A stretch of 64,000 nt of DNA, from contig CAVTGV010000010.1 of assembly GCA_963734365.1 (NCBI GenBank), forward strand, positions 248,001-312,000. The letters are read 5' to 3'. Source of the DNA: JACVRW01 sp963734365. Its GTDB lineage: Bacteria > Actinomycetota > Thermoleophilia > Solirubrobacterales > Thermoleophilaceae. The notes beneath the pieces are model-generated. The model was not told where the DNA came from, ran no database searches, and saw only the letters and a list, made by a program, of their open reading frames with translations. Positions 14,244 through 23,169 of the stretch are shown one piece after another (position 1 is the stretch's first letter; each line of letters starts with the position of its first letter). The position numbers were made by a program, and so were the translations under genes.

Positions 14244-15587
14244 CTACTTGCGGCCGGTCCAGCGCTCCAGGGGCTTGACGCCCTTGCGGGCCTGGTGCGG
14301 ATGCCTGATCCAGTTGGTCTCGAAGCTGGCCGGATTGTCGGCGGTGCCCGCCACCCAGCTGAGCGCTTCGCCCAGCACCAGCGGGTCGGGGCTGTTGGCC
14401 GCCGGGCCGGGGCAGGGCGCGAACGTGCTGTTGTTCGCCGGCACGTTCGGGCTCCGGGTGACGTTGCCCTCGAAGCAGTTGCCCGTGCCGCTGCCGTCGT
14501 AGACCATGTCGCGGCCGTTGAGGTCGCTGCCCCCGAGACCGAACTCGTTGTCGCGGACCTCGTTGCCGCGCAGGACCGCCGCCTCGCGCAGCTTCGGGTC
14601 CTCGCTTCCCTGCAGCTGTACCGCCGGAATCGCGCCGAAGGCGCCCAGGTAGTTGCCGAAGAAGCGGTTGCGCTCGACGGTGGTGTCCTGGCTTCCGAAC
14701 AAGAGCACGCCGAGTCCGATCGGATAGGGCAGGTCGGCCGCCGACTGGTCGGGGATCTCGAATGGTGCTCCGAAGTAGAAGTTGAAGTTGTTCCAGTAGA
14801 TGTCGTTGCCGGCGATCACGTTGTCCTGCGGCGGCGGGTACTTCTCGCTGTCGAGCGTGTTGGGGATGATCCCCGCGCCGTTGTTGAACCACTGGCTCTT
14901 CGTGATCGTCGTGTAGCGCATGTTGGTGCCGGAGAAGCCGAGCACGTTGCCGTAGGCCTTCACGTTCTTGACCAGCGTGCGCTTGATCCGGCCCTTCTGC
15001 GGCGGTGTCTGCCCGACGTAGAAGCCCGAGTCGTTGTTGTAGAAGGCGGATGAGCGCGTCATGCGTCCGCCCTTGGAGTTGAACGCGTAGATGCCGTAGA
15101 CGCCGCAGCGCTCCGCCACGAGGCGGTCGAGCACGTAGTCGCTCAGGTTCGTGGCGAAGAAGCAGTTGGCCTTGTAGTGGCGCGCGTGGAAGCCGCGGAC
15201 CACCACGTCGTCGGCGTTGTTCACCAGCACCGCGTTCTGGGCCGCGCCGCCCTTCAGACCCTTGCCCTCGAACTTCACGCGTCCGGGGCGCTTGGCGTCG
15301 CCGATCAGCTTGAGGCCGTTGTAGCGGCGGCCCGTGATCTTCACGCCCTCGCGGTAGGTGCCCTTCTTGACCTTGATCGTGTTCTTGCCGCTGGCGGCGT
15401 TGATGGCCTTCTGGATCTTGCGGTAGTCACAGCCCTTCTTGCAGACCGTGATCGTCCCGCCCTTGCCGGGCTTGTTGGGCGTCTTGCCGGGATCCCCCGG
15501 CGGTGGGTAGTTCTGCCCGGCGGCTGCGCTCACCGGGATGAGCAGCGCGGCCAGCGTGACGGCGCTTAGAACACGGGTCCTTTGCAT
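14244..15587 (-). CDS. Secreted right-handed parallel beta-helix protein (NosD/pectate-lyase-like fold)
   Basis: 447 residues. The signal peptide is MQRTRVLSAVTLAALLIPV. A lead-in strand motif IQKAINAASGKNTIKVKKGTY is typical of the first coil of right-handed beta-helix (PbH1/NosD) proteins. Repeating segments rich in Asn and Gly follow (for example NNADDVVVRGFHARHYKANC, VAERCGVYGIYAFNSKGG, DTTVERNRFFGNYLG). Catalytic residues of a particular lyase cannot be assigned. The gene lies 60 bases upstream of the cupredoxin gene and 19 bases downstream of the multicopper oxidase gene, all on the minus strand, so an operon is likely. It could bind or cut polysaccharide, or act in copper delivery as NosD does. 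Confidence 0.82.
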   Translation of the reverse strand: MQRTRVLSAVTLAALLIPVSAAAGQNYPPPGDPGKTPNKPGKGGTITVCKKGCDYRKIQKAINAASGKNTIKVKKGTYREGVKITGRRYNGLKLIGDAKRPGRVKFEGKGLKGGAAQNAVLVNNADDVVVRGFHARHYKANCFFATNLSDYVLDRLVAERCGVYGIYAFNSKGGRMTRSSAFYNNDSGFYVGQTPPQKGRIKRTLVKNVKAYGNVLGFSGTNMRYTTITKSQWFNNGAGIIPNTLDSEKYPPPQDNVIAGNDIYWNNFNFYFGAPFEIPDQSAADLPYPIGLGVLLFGSQDTTVERNRFFGNYLGAFGAIPAVQLQGSEDPKLREAAVLRGNEVRDNEFGLGGSDLNGRDMVYDGSGTGNCFEGNVTRSPNVPANNSTFAPCPGPAANSPDPLVLGEALSWVAGTADNPASFETNWIRHPHQARKGVKPLERWTGRK

Positions 15588-15606
15588 TCTCCCCCTCCTG
15601 ATTGGG

Positions 15607-16711
15607 TCATTGGTCGACCAGGTACCAGCCGGCCATCCCGGCGTCCTGGTGGCTGAAAACGTGGCAGTGGTAGAGCCACCGCCCCGGGTTGTCCTCCACG
15701 AACTCGGCGGTGATCGTCTCGTTCGGGCCGAGCGTCGGGCAATCGGTGAAGGCGCCCGCGGCGTCCTTCCACCGGTGCCCGTGGATGTGGAACGTATGGA
15801 AGTTCCCGTCCATGCCGATCACGTGCATGGCCACTCTCTGGCCGACGCGCGCGCGGATGGTGGGGGTGTTGCCCGCGGCGGTGCGGCCGTTGATGCAGTG
15901 AAAGAGGCGTGGGATCCCGGTCACCTGAGGCGGCAGGCTATGCAAGAACAGCACCTGCTCGACGTCCGGGGCCGGCGCGCCCCGCTCTCGCACGATCACC
16001 GCGCCGAACAGCCCGCGCAACGTGTTGAGCGTGTGATTGGGGCCGTGGTCGTGGTAGGGCCAGACGCCGACGCTGTCCGGCGTGGCCTCCCACACGTAGG
16101 TGAACTCGTCGTCCGGGGCGACGAAGCCGCCGGCGCGCGTGAAGTCGCCCAGGTAGCTGCCGTCGTACTCGGGGTTGTAGCGGACGCCGTGCGGGTGCAC
16201 GGTGACCGCCTGGTCCAGGCCGCGCGCGATGTTGCGGAGGTGCACGACGATCGTGTCGCCCACCTCGGCGTACAGGGTGGGGCCGGGAATGCGCGGGCGC
16301 CCGATGGCGCGCGCGAAGCCTGCGCTGAAGGGCTGGTAGACGAAGGCGCGCAGCCTGCGGCGACGGGGCAGGCGCTTGTTCATCCACTCGTCACGCCCGC
16401 TGGGCGCGATGTCCCAGTCGATGCTGCGCGCCGCGAGCCAGTACTCGCGGCGTTGACCGCCCGGTTGGGGCTCGGGCGTGCTGAAGCTCTCGCGGTCGAC
16501 GGCCTCGCGGCGCTCACCGCCCTGCGGTGCCTGCAGGCGGGCCACCGCGGCGTCGATCTTCTCGACGTCCTTCGGCGATGCGCACCTCGATCGTCTTCCC
16601 CCCGACGGTGCACAGCAGCGCGGCGCCGCCCGCGACCGAGAGGAAGCCGCGCCGGTCGAACGCGGGCGTGCGCGCATTCAGGGAGCGGTTTGGGTCATCA
16701 CGGGTGGGCAA
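15607..16711 (-). CDS. Tat-exported two-domain multicopper oxidase (laccase-like), frameshifted
   Basis: Copper oxidase that couples one-electron substrate oxidation to O2 reduction. The N-terminus in one frame carries a twin-arginine signal (DRRGFLSVAGGAALL). At about 16575 the frame switches to the main open frame (ASPKDVEKIDAAVARLQ onward), consistent with a one-base error. Copper motifs are VTVHPHG and WPYHDHG in domain 1, and HTFHIHGH and YHCHVFSHQDAGM in domain 2. The Cys-His-Met type 1 site is only in domain 2 and there is no third domain, which fits the small trimeric type B laccases (SLAC-like). The neighbouring cupredoxin is a likely redox partner. Confidence 0.85.
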
Positions 16712-16794
16712 GGCGGCGGCGTACGGTGGCAGACGAGGCCGGCAGCCACCCTATATCGGGTTTTCGCTGCCGGCCAGCGCCTGTTGAAGCCGGG

Positions 16795-17494
16795 CTAGAG
16801 GAGGCGATCCCAGCTCGTCGAGAGGGACGAGGCCGACGCCGCGGCGGCGCCACGGAACGTGCGGGTCACGGTGATCGTGAACAGCGCACGCACCTCTCGG
16901 CTCTTCTTGTAGCGCCGGAACGTGTCGAACTGGACCCGGTATACCCCCGTCGCCGCGCCGCGCGGCAGGATGCGCGTCTTGCCCACGAGGCGCTTGCACG
17001 CACCCTTGAGCCGCCCGATCTTGAAATCGCGCTTGAAGCCGCGCTTGCGCACGTGCACCCACAGGCGCGTGCCGGTGGTGAACCCGGTGGCGCCGATCCG
17101 CACGCGCCGCCCGGGCCGGCCGCCCTTCGGGCGCACTCCCACCTCCACCGCGCTCACCGTGAGCTGCGTCGAGGCGGTGAGCGCCGGGTTGGTGGTGTCG
17201 GTGGCGGTGTAGGTGCTGGTGCGGCGGCCTTTGGCCTGGCCGAGCGTGAGCTCTCCGACGACCATGCCGGTTGGATTGCTCGTGAGCGATCCACCGGTGA
17301 AGTCCGGGTTGTCGCTGGTCACGGTTCACCCCGCCCGTCACGTTCGGCGTGAACTCGGTGCCGACCAGGTTGACCTTCTCCCCGGAGCGGTAACAGGGCT
17401 TCGGCGGTTGGGGGGTGAACGTCGCGGCCGAGGCCGCGGCGGGGACCGCCAGGGCCAGCACGGCGGCGCACGCGGCGGTGAGGCAGAGCTTCAT
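16795..17494 (-). CDS. Secreted Ig-like domain protein, frameshifted
   Basis: Function unknown. ATG 17494 is preceded by AGGAGAAG. The signal peptide is MKLCLTAACAAVLALAVPAA. The first domain (CYRSGEKVNLVGTEFTPNVTG) looks like an Ig/IPT-type fold. A frame change near 17328 links it to the rest (VTSDNPDFTGGSLTSNP through FTITVTRTF); dropping one C restores one protein of about 230 residues. The C-terminal part is basic (Lys/Arg-rich) and beta-rich. It is the first gene of the minus-strand run of exported proteins and probably shares their promoter. Confidence 0.65.
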
Positions 17495-17580
17495 CAACTT
17501 CTCCTGATTAGGGGATGGGGCGCGCGCCCGGCCGGCAGGCTAGATTCACGCGCGATGTTCGTACCGAGGAAAGGAACACA

Positions 17581-17862
17581 GTGCCGACCTTCGTGATGCT
17601 GTCCACGCTTACTCCGGAAGGCGTTCAGACGCTAAAGAGCAATCCCCAGCGGATTCGTGAGGTAAACAAGGAGATCGAGCAGCTCGGCGTGAGCGTCACC
17701 GCCCAGTGGGCGGTGCTCGGCCAGTACGACTTCGTGAACATCGTCGAGGCGCCCGACGAGAAGACGGTCGCGCGGGTGTCGATGGAGCTCGGCTCGCGGG
17801 GCACCGCCCACTACGAGACGCTCATCGCCATCCCCGTGGACGACTTCATAGCGGCACTTTGA
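17581..17862 (+). CDS. GYD domain-containing protein
   Basis: 93-residue ferredoxin-like alpha/beta protein of the GYD family (named after its Gly-Tyr-Asp motif, here LGQYDFVNIVEAPDE). No biochemical role is established for the family. The start is GTG 17581, preceded by GAGGAAAGGAAC; the frame is open upstream to 17515 without a good ribosome site. Its stop overlaps the TTG start of purD by four bases, so it is translationally coupled to purine synthesis and may be a small regulator or dimeric accessory protein. Confidence 0.82.
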   Translation: MPTFVMLSTLTPEGVQTLKSNPQRIREVNKEIEQLGVSVTAQWAVLGQYDFVNIVEAPDEKTVARVSMELGSRGTAHYETLIAIPVDDFIAAL

Positions 17863-19136
17863 CCGCAGGCCGCAAGCGGGTTCTCGTGGTGGGCGGCGGC
17901 GGGCGTGAGCACGCGCTGGTGCGCGCCCTGCAGCGCAGTCCCCAGCAGCCGGAGCTGCTGTGCTCGCCCGGCAACGCCGGGATCGCCCGCGACGGAGTCG
18001 AGTGCCTGCTGGGGGACGACATCGTGGCGCTCGCGCGCGAGCACGACGTGGACCTCGTGGTGGTGGGCCCGGAGGCGCCGCTGGTGGAGGGACTGGTGGA
18101 CGAACTTGGCGCGTCCGGCATCGCCGCCTTCGGCCCCACCCGCGCGGCCGCCCACATCGAGGGCTCCAAGTCCTACGCCAAGCAGCTGATGAAGGACGTG
18201 GGGGTGCCCACGGCATCGCACGTCATGTTCCGCACGCGCGACGAGGGGGCGGATCACCTGGCCTGTGCCTCCTATCCGGCCGTGCTCAAGGCCGACGTCC
18301 TGGCCGCGGGCAAGGGCGTGATCATCGCGAAGACCGAGGCCGAGGCTCGCGCGGCGCTCGACGTCTTCTTCGCCGAGAAGCGCTTCGGCGACACCGAGGT
18401 GGTGCTCGAGGAGTTCCTCGAGGGCGAGGAGCTCTCGCTGCTCGCGCTGTGCGACGGCGAGCGGGCCGTGCCGCTCGCGCCGGCGCAGGACTACAAGCGG
18501 ATCTTCGACGGGGACGAGGGACCGAACACCGGCGGCATGGGCAGCTACTCGCCGGTGCCGGGAATCGATCCCGAGCGGGCACGCGAGCTGGCCGCGCTGG
18601 TGCATCAGCCGATCGTGGACGAGCTGCGCCGGCGGGGCACGCCCTTCCACGGGGTGCTCTACGCCGGGCTGATGATCGGCTCCTCGGGGCCGAAGGTGCT
18701 CGAGTACAACGCGCGCTTCGGCGACCCCGAGACCCAGGCCGTGCTGCCGCGGCTGCGCAGCGACCTGCTCGAGCTGCTCGAGGCGTCGATTCGCCCGGGC
18801 GGGCTGGCGGGCGTGGAGCCCGAGTGGTCGGCGGACTGGGCGGTGACGGTGGTGCTCGCCTCGCGCGGCTATCCGGAGTCGTCCTCCAGCGGCGATCCGA
18901 TCTCCGGGCTGGACGAGGCCGCCGCCACGGGCGCCGACGTGTTCCACGCCGGCACGGCCGAACGCGACGGCCGGGTGGTCACCAACGGCGGCCGCGTGCT
19001 CGCCGTGACCGCGCTCGGCGACGGGCCCGGCGAGGCCCGCGAGCGCGCCTACGCGGCCGCGGAGCAGATCGACTTCGACGGGCGCCAGCTGCGAGGAGAT
19101 ATCGCGGCGCGCGCAGTGGATAGGGTCGAGGCGTAA
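17859..19136 (+). CDS. purD: Phosphoribosylamine--glycine ligase (GAR synthetase)
   Basis: ATP-grasp enzyme of step 2 of purine synthesis: phosphoribosylamine plus glycine gives GAR. The N-domain has VLVVGGGGREHALV, the family start. DLVVVGPEAPLVEGLVDEL follows, then the ATP-grasp core (SKSYAKQLMKDVGVPTA, ADVLAAGKGVIIA, EEFLEGEELSLLALCDG) and the PurD signature YNARFGDPETQAVLPRL. The start is a TTG at 17859 overlapping the upstream gene, because any upstream start would add residues that no PurD has. About 425 residues is normal. The stop TAA overlaps the ATG of purE. Confidence 0.95.
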   Translation: MTAGRKRVLVVGGGGREHALVRALQRSPQQPELLCSPGNAGIARDGVECLLGDDIVALAREHDVDLVVVGPEAPLVEGLVDELGASGIAAFGPTRAAAHIEGSKSYAKQLMKDVGVPTASHVMFRTRDEGADHLACASYPAVLKADVLAAGKGVIIAKTEAEARAALDVFFAEKRFGDTEVVLEEFLEGEELSLLALCDGERAVPLAPAQDYKRIFDGDEGPNTGGMGSYSPVPGIDPERARELAALVHQPIVDELRRRGTPFHGVLYAGLMIGSSGPKVLEYNARFGDPETQAVLPRLRSDLLELLEASIRPGGLAGVEPEWSADWAVTVVLASRGYPESSSSGDPISGLDEAAATGADVFHAGTAERDGRVVTNGGRVLAVTALGDGPGEARERAYAAAEQIDFDGRQLRGDIAARAVDRVEA

Positions 19137-19621
19137 TGGGAACCGAGGAGACAGCGGCGGCGCCACCGGTAACGCAGACCGAGGTGGAGCACCAATTCGA
19201 CGATCTCGATGTGGACGCTCCCCCGCAGGTGGGGATCGTGATGGGCTCGAAGAGCGACATGGCGGTGATGGAGAAGGCCGCGGCGCGGCTCGAGGAGCTC
19301 GACATCCGCCACGAGATGCGGGTGATGAGCGCCCACCGCGATCCGGACACCGTGGCCGAGTACGCGAAGAACGCCCGCATGCGCGGGCTGAAGGTGATCA
19401 TCGCCGGCGCCGGGCTGGCCGCGGCGCTGCCGGGCGTGGTGGCCGCGCACACGGATCTCCCCGTGATCGGCGTGCCGCTCACCTCGAGCACGTCGGTGGC
19501 CGGCGGGCTCGACGCCCTGCTCGCCATAGCGCAGATGCCTCCGGGCGTACCGGTGGCCACGGTGGGCGTGGACAACGCCAAGAACGCCGCGGCGCTGGCC
19601 GCGCGCATTCTCGGCGTATGA
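19136..19621 (+). CDS. purE: N5-carboxyaminoimidazole ribonucleotide mutase PurE
   Basis: Class I PurE, converting N5-CAIR to CAIR. The conserved motifs are VGIVMGSKSDMAVME (phosphate loop), HEMRVMSAHRDPDTV (catalytic His), VIIAGAGLAAALPGVVAAHT and GVPLTSSTSVAGGLDALLA. The N-terminus has about 25 extra variable residues. A PurK partner, needed to make N5-CAIR, is not in this cluster and should be elsewhere. It overlaps purD and is followed seven bases later by purB. Confidence 0.94.
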   Translation: MGTEETAAAPPVTQTEVEHQFDDLDVDAPPQVGIVMGSKSDMAVMEKAAARLEELDIRHEMRVMSAHRDPDTVAEYAKNARMRGLKVIIAGAGLAAALPGVVAAHTDLPVIGVPLTSSTSVAGGLDALLAIAQMPPGVPVATVGVDNAKNAAALAARILGV

Positions 19622-19628
19622 GCCGCCG

Positions 19629-20912
19629 GTGATCGAGCGCTACACCCGCCCCGAGATGGGCGCCGTGTGGTCTCAGCGGCGCAAGCTCGAGTCCTGGCTG
19701 GAGGTCGAGCTGGCCGTGGTGGAGGCGCTGGCCGAGCAGGGCGTGGTGCCCGAGGAGGATGCCGCGGCCATCCGCGATCGCGCGGCGTTCACCGTCGAGG
19801 AGGTGGCGGAGCGCGAGAAGGTGACCGACCACGACGTGGCCGCCTTCGTCGACGTGGTGGCAGGCTCGGTGGGGGAGCCGGGACGCTGGGTCCACCACGG
19901 GCTCACCTCCTCGGACGTGCTCGACACCGCGCTCGCCCTCCAGCTCTCCCAGGCCGGTCTCATGCTGGCGGGGGGTGCGCACGACTACCGCGATGCGCTG
20001 ATCCGCCGGGCGCGGGAGCACGTGGACACGATCTGCGTGGGCCGCACCCACGGCGTGCACGCCGAGCCGACGACGTTCGGGGTCAAGCTCGCCGGCTTCG
20101 CCTTCGAGGCGCACCGCAACATGCGCCGCCTCGAGCGGGCCGCAGAGGGCGTGTCGGTGGGTGCGCTGTCGGGCGCGGTGGGCACGTACTCGGCCAACGG
20201 CCCGGAGGTCGAGGAGATGGTGCTGCGCCGCCTCGGGCTCGGCCGCGAGGACGTGTCGACCCAGGTGGTGCCGCGCGACCGCCACGCGGAGCTGCTCGGG
20301 GCGATCGCCCTGGCCGGCGCCGGGCTGGAGCGCTTCGCCACCGAGATCCGCCAGCTTCAGCGCACCGAGGTGCGCGAGGTCGAGGAGCCGTTTCGGGCGG
20401 GCGCCCAGAAGGGCTCGTCCGCGATGCCGCACAAGCGCAACCCGATCGTTAGCGAGCGGATCACCGGCATCGCCCGCCTGCTGCGCGGCTACGCGCTCAC
20501 CGGCCTGGAAAACGTTGCCCTCTGGCACGAGCGCGACATCTCGCATTCCTCGGTCGAGCGGGTGAGCCTGCCGGACGCAACGATCCTGCTCGACTACGCC
20601 CAGCACCTGGCGATCCGGGTGGTGGAGGGCATGACCATCCATCCCGAGCGCATGCGCGAGAACCTCGGCGCCACCCACGGGGCGCTGTACTCCCAGCGCG
20701 CCCTGCTCGCTCTCGTCGAGGCGGGGCGCTCGCGCGACGACGCCTACCGGATCGTGCAGGAGGCGGCGCAGCGCGCCTGGGACGAGGGCGTGGAGTTCCG
20801 CGAGCTGCTGGCGGAGATCGCCCCGGACCTCGATCTCGATGCGGTCTTCGACCCCGCGGCGTTCGTGCGCCATTCGCGCGCGGTCGTGAAGCGCCTGGAC
20901 CGGATCACCTAG
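19629..20912 (+). CDS. purB: Adenylosuccinate lyase
   Basis: Fumarase/aspartase-superfamily lyase acting twice in purine synthesis (SAICAR to AICAR, and adenylosuccinate to AMP). The start is GTG 19629 (IERYTRPEMGAVWS, typical of PurB N-termini). Motifs are HHGLTSSDVLDTALAL, the catalytic His region GRTHGVHAEPTTFG, and the superfamily signature GSSAMPHKRNPIVSE (about residue 260). Its 427 residues match the family. It lies in the pur cluster directly after purE. Confidence 0.95.
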   Translation: MIERYTRPEMGAVWSQRRKLESWLEVELAVVEALAEQGVVPEEDAAAIRDRAAFTVEEVAEREKVTDHDVAAFVDVVAGSVGEPGRWVHHGLTSSDVLDTALALQLSQAGLMLAGGAHDYRDALIRRAREHVDTICVGRTHGVHAEPTTFGVKLAGFAFEAHRNMRRLERAAEGVSVGALSGAVGTYSANGPEVEEMVLRRLGLGREDVSTQVVPRDRHAELLGAIALAGAGLERFATEIRQLQRTEVREVEEPFRAGAQKGSSAMPHKRNPIVSERITGIARLLRGYALTGLENVALWHERDISHSSVERVSLPDATILLDYAQHLAIRVVEGMTIHPERMRENLGATHGALYSQRALLALVEAGRSRDDAYRIVQEAAQRAWDEGVEFRELLAEIAPDLDLDAVFDPAAFVRHSRAVVKRLDRIT

Positions 20913-20923
20913 GCGGCCGGCGC

Positions 20924-21316
20924 TCAGGCCACGGCCAGCAGCGCCAGCCCGAACAACACCACCACGTGGAAGGTCTGGTCGACCGCCACCGTGACTATGG
21001 GGTGCGCGGCCGGGTCCGTGTGCTTGACCCGTCGCATGTAGCCATGCAGAAGGCGGCCGTCGTCCTCGATCACGTGCGTGGCGAACAGGAGCGCGGCGAG
21101 CGCCGGCACGAGCGCGCCCGACTCCTGCCAGAGCCAGATGAAGGCGGGTACGAAGGCGAGGGTGTAGGTGGCCACGTGGGTGAACAGAGCTCGCCGTGCC
21201 TCGGGATCCCGGCCCAGTCCGCCGAACTTGTGGCGCGCCTGCCATTCGGTCTGCAGGCCGTAGTCGCCCACGAGGTGGCAGACCAGAAAGACGGCGAAGA
21301 CCTCGACCCAGGACAC
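20924..21316 (-). CDS. DUF3307-type integral membrane protein
   Basis: 130 residues and mostly hydrophobic, with about four transmembrane segments. The N-terminus (FLVCHLVGDYGLQTEWQA) matches the DUF3307 pattern, where a conserved HxxGD-type motif is followed by Q and W. The role is unknown. It is encoded opposite to the purine genes and starts only ten bases from the first possible start of purC, so it is an insertion in the cluster rather than a purine enzyme. Confidence 0.75.
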   Translation of the reverse strand: MSWVEVFAVFLVCHLVGDYGLQTEWQARHKFGGLGRDPEARRALFTHVATYTLAFVPAFIWLWQESGALVPALAALLFATHVIEDDGRLLHGYMRRVKHTDPAAHPIVTVAVDQTFHVVVLFGLALLAVA

Positions 21317-21326
21317 GGGTCAGAGC

Positions 21327-22295
21327 ATGCCCGAGGTGCAGGCGCCGAACGTGACGCTCATCACGCTCGACCCGGGCGTGGAGCGGTCGGGACCCGTTGA
21401 TAGCCTCGGGCCGGTGAGCGATGCTGCCGGTCTGAAGCACCTCTCCAGCGGGAAGGTGCGGGACATATACGCCGTCGGCGAGGATCGCCTGCTGCTCGTC
21501 GCGTCGGATCGCATCTCCACGTATGACGTGGTGCATCCCACGCCTATTCCGGACAAGGGCAAGGTCCTCACCGGCCTCACCGCCTTCTGGCTCGAGCGCA
21601 CGGCGGAGATCTGCCCCAATCACCTCGTCTCCTACACGGATGTGCCCGAGGAGCTGCGCGGCCGCGGCATGCTGGTCGAGCGCCTGGAGATGGCCCCGGT
21701 GGAGTGCGTGGTGCGCGGCTACATCACGGGCTCGGGCTGGAAGGACTACCAGGCCACCGGAGCCGTCTGCGGAATCGGCCTGCCGGAGGGCCTCCAGGAG
21801 TCCGAGCAGCTCCCGGAGCCGATCTTCACCCCGGCGACCAAGGCTGAGGTGGGCGACCACGACGAGAACGTCGACTTCGAACGCGCCGTCGAGATCGTGG
21901 GTGACCGGCCGCTGCTCGAGGAGCTGCGACGCCTCTCGATCGCTCTCTACGAGGCAGGCGCCGCTCACGCCCGCGAGCGCGGGATCATCCTCGCCGACAC
22001 CAAGTTCGAGTTCGGGCGCCGGGGCGACGGCACCGTGGTGCTCGGGGACGAGGTGCTCACGCCGGACTCGTCGCGCTTCTGGCCCGCCGACGGCTATGAG
22101 CCCGGTCGCGGCCAGCCGAGCTTCGACAAGCAGTTCGTGCGCGATTGGGCCTCGGCCTCGGGCTGGGACAGGTCGCCGCCCGCCCCCGAGCTGCCGGGCG
22201 ACGTGGTGGAGGGCACCCGCGAGCGCTACGTCGAGGCCTACGAACGCATCACGGGCCAGCCCTTCAGTGAATGGCTCGAGGCGTCCTCCAGATGA
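21327..22295 (+). CDS. purC: SAICAR synthase (phosphoribosylaminoimidazole-succinocarboxamide synthase)
   Basis: Joins aspartate to CAIR with ATP. Motifs are LKHLSSGKVRDIYAVG (ATP site), VASDRISTYDVVHPTPIPDKG, ECVVRGYITGSGWKDYQ, TPATKAEVGDHDENV and the signature ILADTKFEFGR. Length is 322 residues from ATG 21327. An alternative GTG at 21414 would begin just before the conserved core and leave more room for a promoter between this gene and the divergent DUF3307 gene. The stop overlaps the purS start (ATGA). Confidence 0.94.
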   Translation: MPEVQAPNVTLITLDPGVERSGPVDSLGPVSDAAGLKHLSSGKVRDIYAVGEDRLLLVASDRISTYDVVHPTPIPDKGKVLTGLTAFWLERTAEICPNHLVSYTDVPEELRGRGMLVERLEMAPVECVVRGYITGSGWKDYQATGAVCGIGLPEGLQESEQLPEPIFTPATKAEVGDHDENVDFERAVEIVGDRPLLEELRRLSIALYEAGAAHARERGIILADTKFEFGRRGDGTVVLGDEVLTPDSSRFWPADGYEPGRGQPSFDKQFVRDWASASGWDRSPPAPELPGDVVEGTRERYVEAYERITGQPFSEWLEASSR

Positions 22296-22522
22296 GGGCG
22301 CGGGTGTTGATTCGGCCGAAGAAGGGCATTCTCGATCCGCAGGGTCAAGCGGTGGAGCGAGCGCTCCCCGCACTTGGGTTCGAGGGGGTCTCGGGAGTGC
22401 ATGTCGGACGTTTGGTCGAGTTGGACGTGGAGGACGGGTCACAAGTTCCCGCAATGTGCGAGCGACTCTTGGCCAATCCGCTGATCGAGGATTACGAGGT
22501 GATAGAGGTCACGAGTCCATGA
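22292..22522 (+). CDS. purS: FGAM synthase subunit PurS
   Basis: Small subunit of the three-part formylglycinamidine ribonucleotide synthase, bridging PurL and PurQ. About 76 residues. The typical start is ARVLIRPKKGILDPQG, then AVERALPALGFEGVSGVHVG. ATG 22292 is chosen because it overlaps the purC stop and starts right at the conserved first strand; an upstream in-frame ATG at 22271 is less likely. Its own stop overlaps purQ (ATGA), giving coupled translation of purS, purQ and purL. Confidence 0.93.
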   Translation: MRARVLIRPKKGILDPQGQAVERALPALGFEGVSGVHVGRLVELDVEDGSQVPAMCERLLANPLIEDYEVIEVTSP

Positions 22523-23169
22523 GGTTCGGAGTGGTCCGTTTCCCGGGCTCCTGCGACGAGGTCGACGCTCTCCAGGCCTGTCGCCTCTTCGGCGACGCCG
22601 AGCTCCTCTGGCACGGTGACCGCGATCTCTCCGGCATCGACGCCGTGGTGGTCCCCGGCGGGTTCTCCTACGGCGACTACCTGCGCGCCGGAGCGATCGC
22701 CCGCTTCTCACCGATGATGGAGGCGGTGATCGAGTTCGCCGGCGACGGCGAGCCAGTGCTCGGGATCTGCAACGGCTTCCAGGTGCTCTGCGAGGCCGGC
22801 CTGCTTCCCGGCGCGCTGCTGCCGAACGACTCGCTGCGCTTCGTCTGCCGGCAGGTGGAGGTGGTCGTGGAGACCACCGACACACCCTTCACGCGCACGT
22901 GCGAGAAGGGCGAGCGCCTGTCGGTGCCGGTCAAGCACGAAACGGGCCGCTATTTCGCTCCTGCCGGGACCCTGCCCGAGGACCAGGTCGTGCTGCGCTA
23001 TGCCCCCGGGCAGAATCCCAACGGGGCGATCGACGACATCGCGGGCGTGTGCAACGCAGGACGCAACGTGATGGGCCTGATGCCCCATCCGGAGCACGCG
23101 GTCGACCCGCTCACGGGGTCGGCCGACGGCGGGAGGCTGTTCGAGTCCCTCGCGATGGTCCCTGCGTGA
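22519..23169 (+). CDS. purQ: FGAM synthase glutaminase subunit PurQ
   Basis: Class I glutamine amidotransferase that supplies ammonia to PurL. Motifs are VVVPGGFSYGDYLRAGAIA (oxyanion strand), the nucleophile elbow VLGICNGFQVLCEAGLLPG (Cys near residue 86), and the catalytic His-Glu in GLMPHPEHAVD. About 216 residues from ATG 22519. It overlaps purS upstream and purL downstream by four bases each. Confidence 0.95.
   Translation: MRFGVVRFPGSCDEVDALQACRLFGDAELLWHGDRDLSGIDAVVVPGGFSYGDYLRAGAIARFSPMMEAVIEFAGDGEPVLGICNGFQVLCEAGLLPGALLPNDSLRFVCRQVEVVVETTDTPFTRTCEKGERLSVPVKHETGRYFAPAGTLPEDQVVLRYAPGQNPNGAIDDIAGVCNAGRNVMGLMPHPEHAVDPLTGSADGGRLFESLAMVPA

Noticed and set aside
19479..22454. Very long open frame (about 990 codons) on the minus strand
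   Set aside because: It lies opposite purB, purC and purS, has low-complexity composition and no motifs. It is a GC-rich shadow of real genes.
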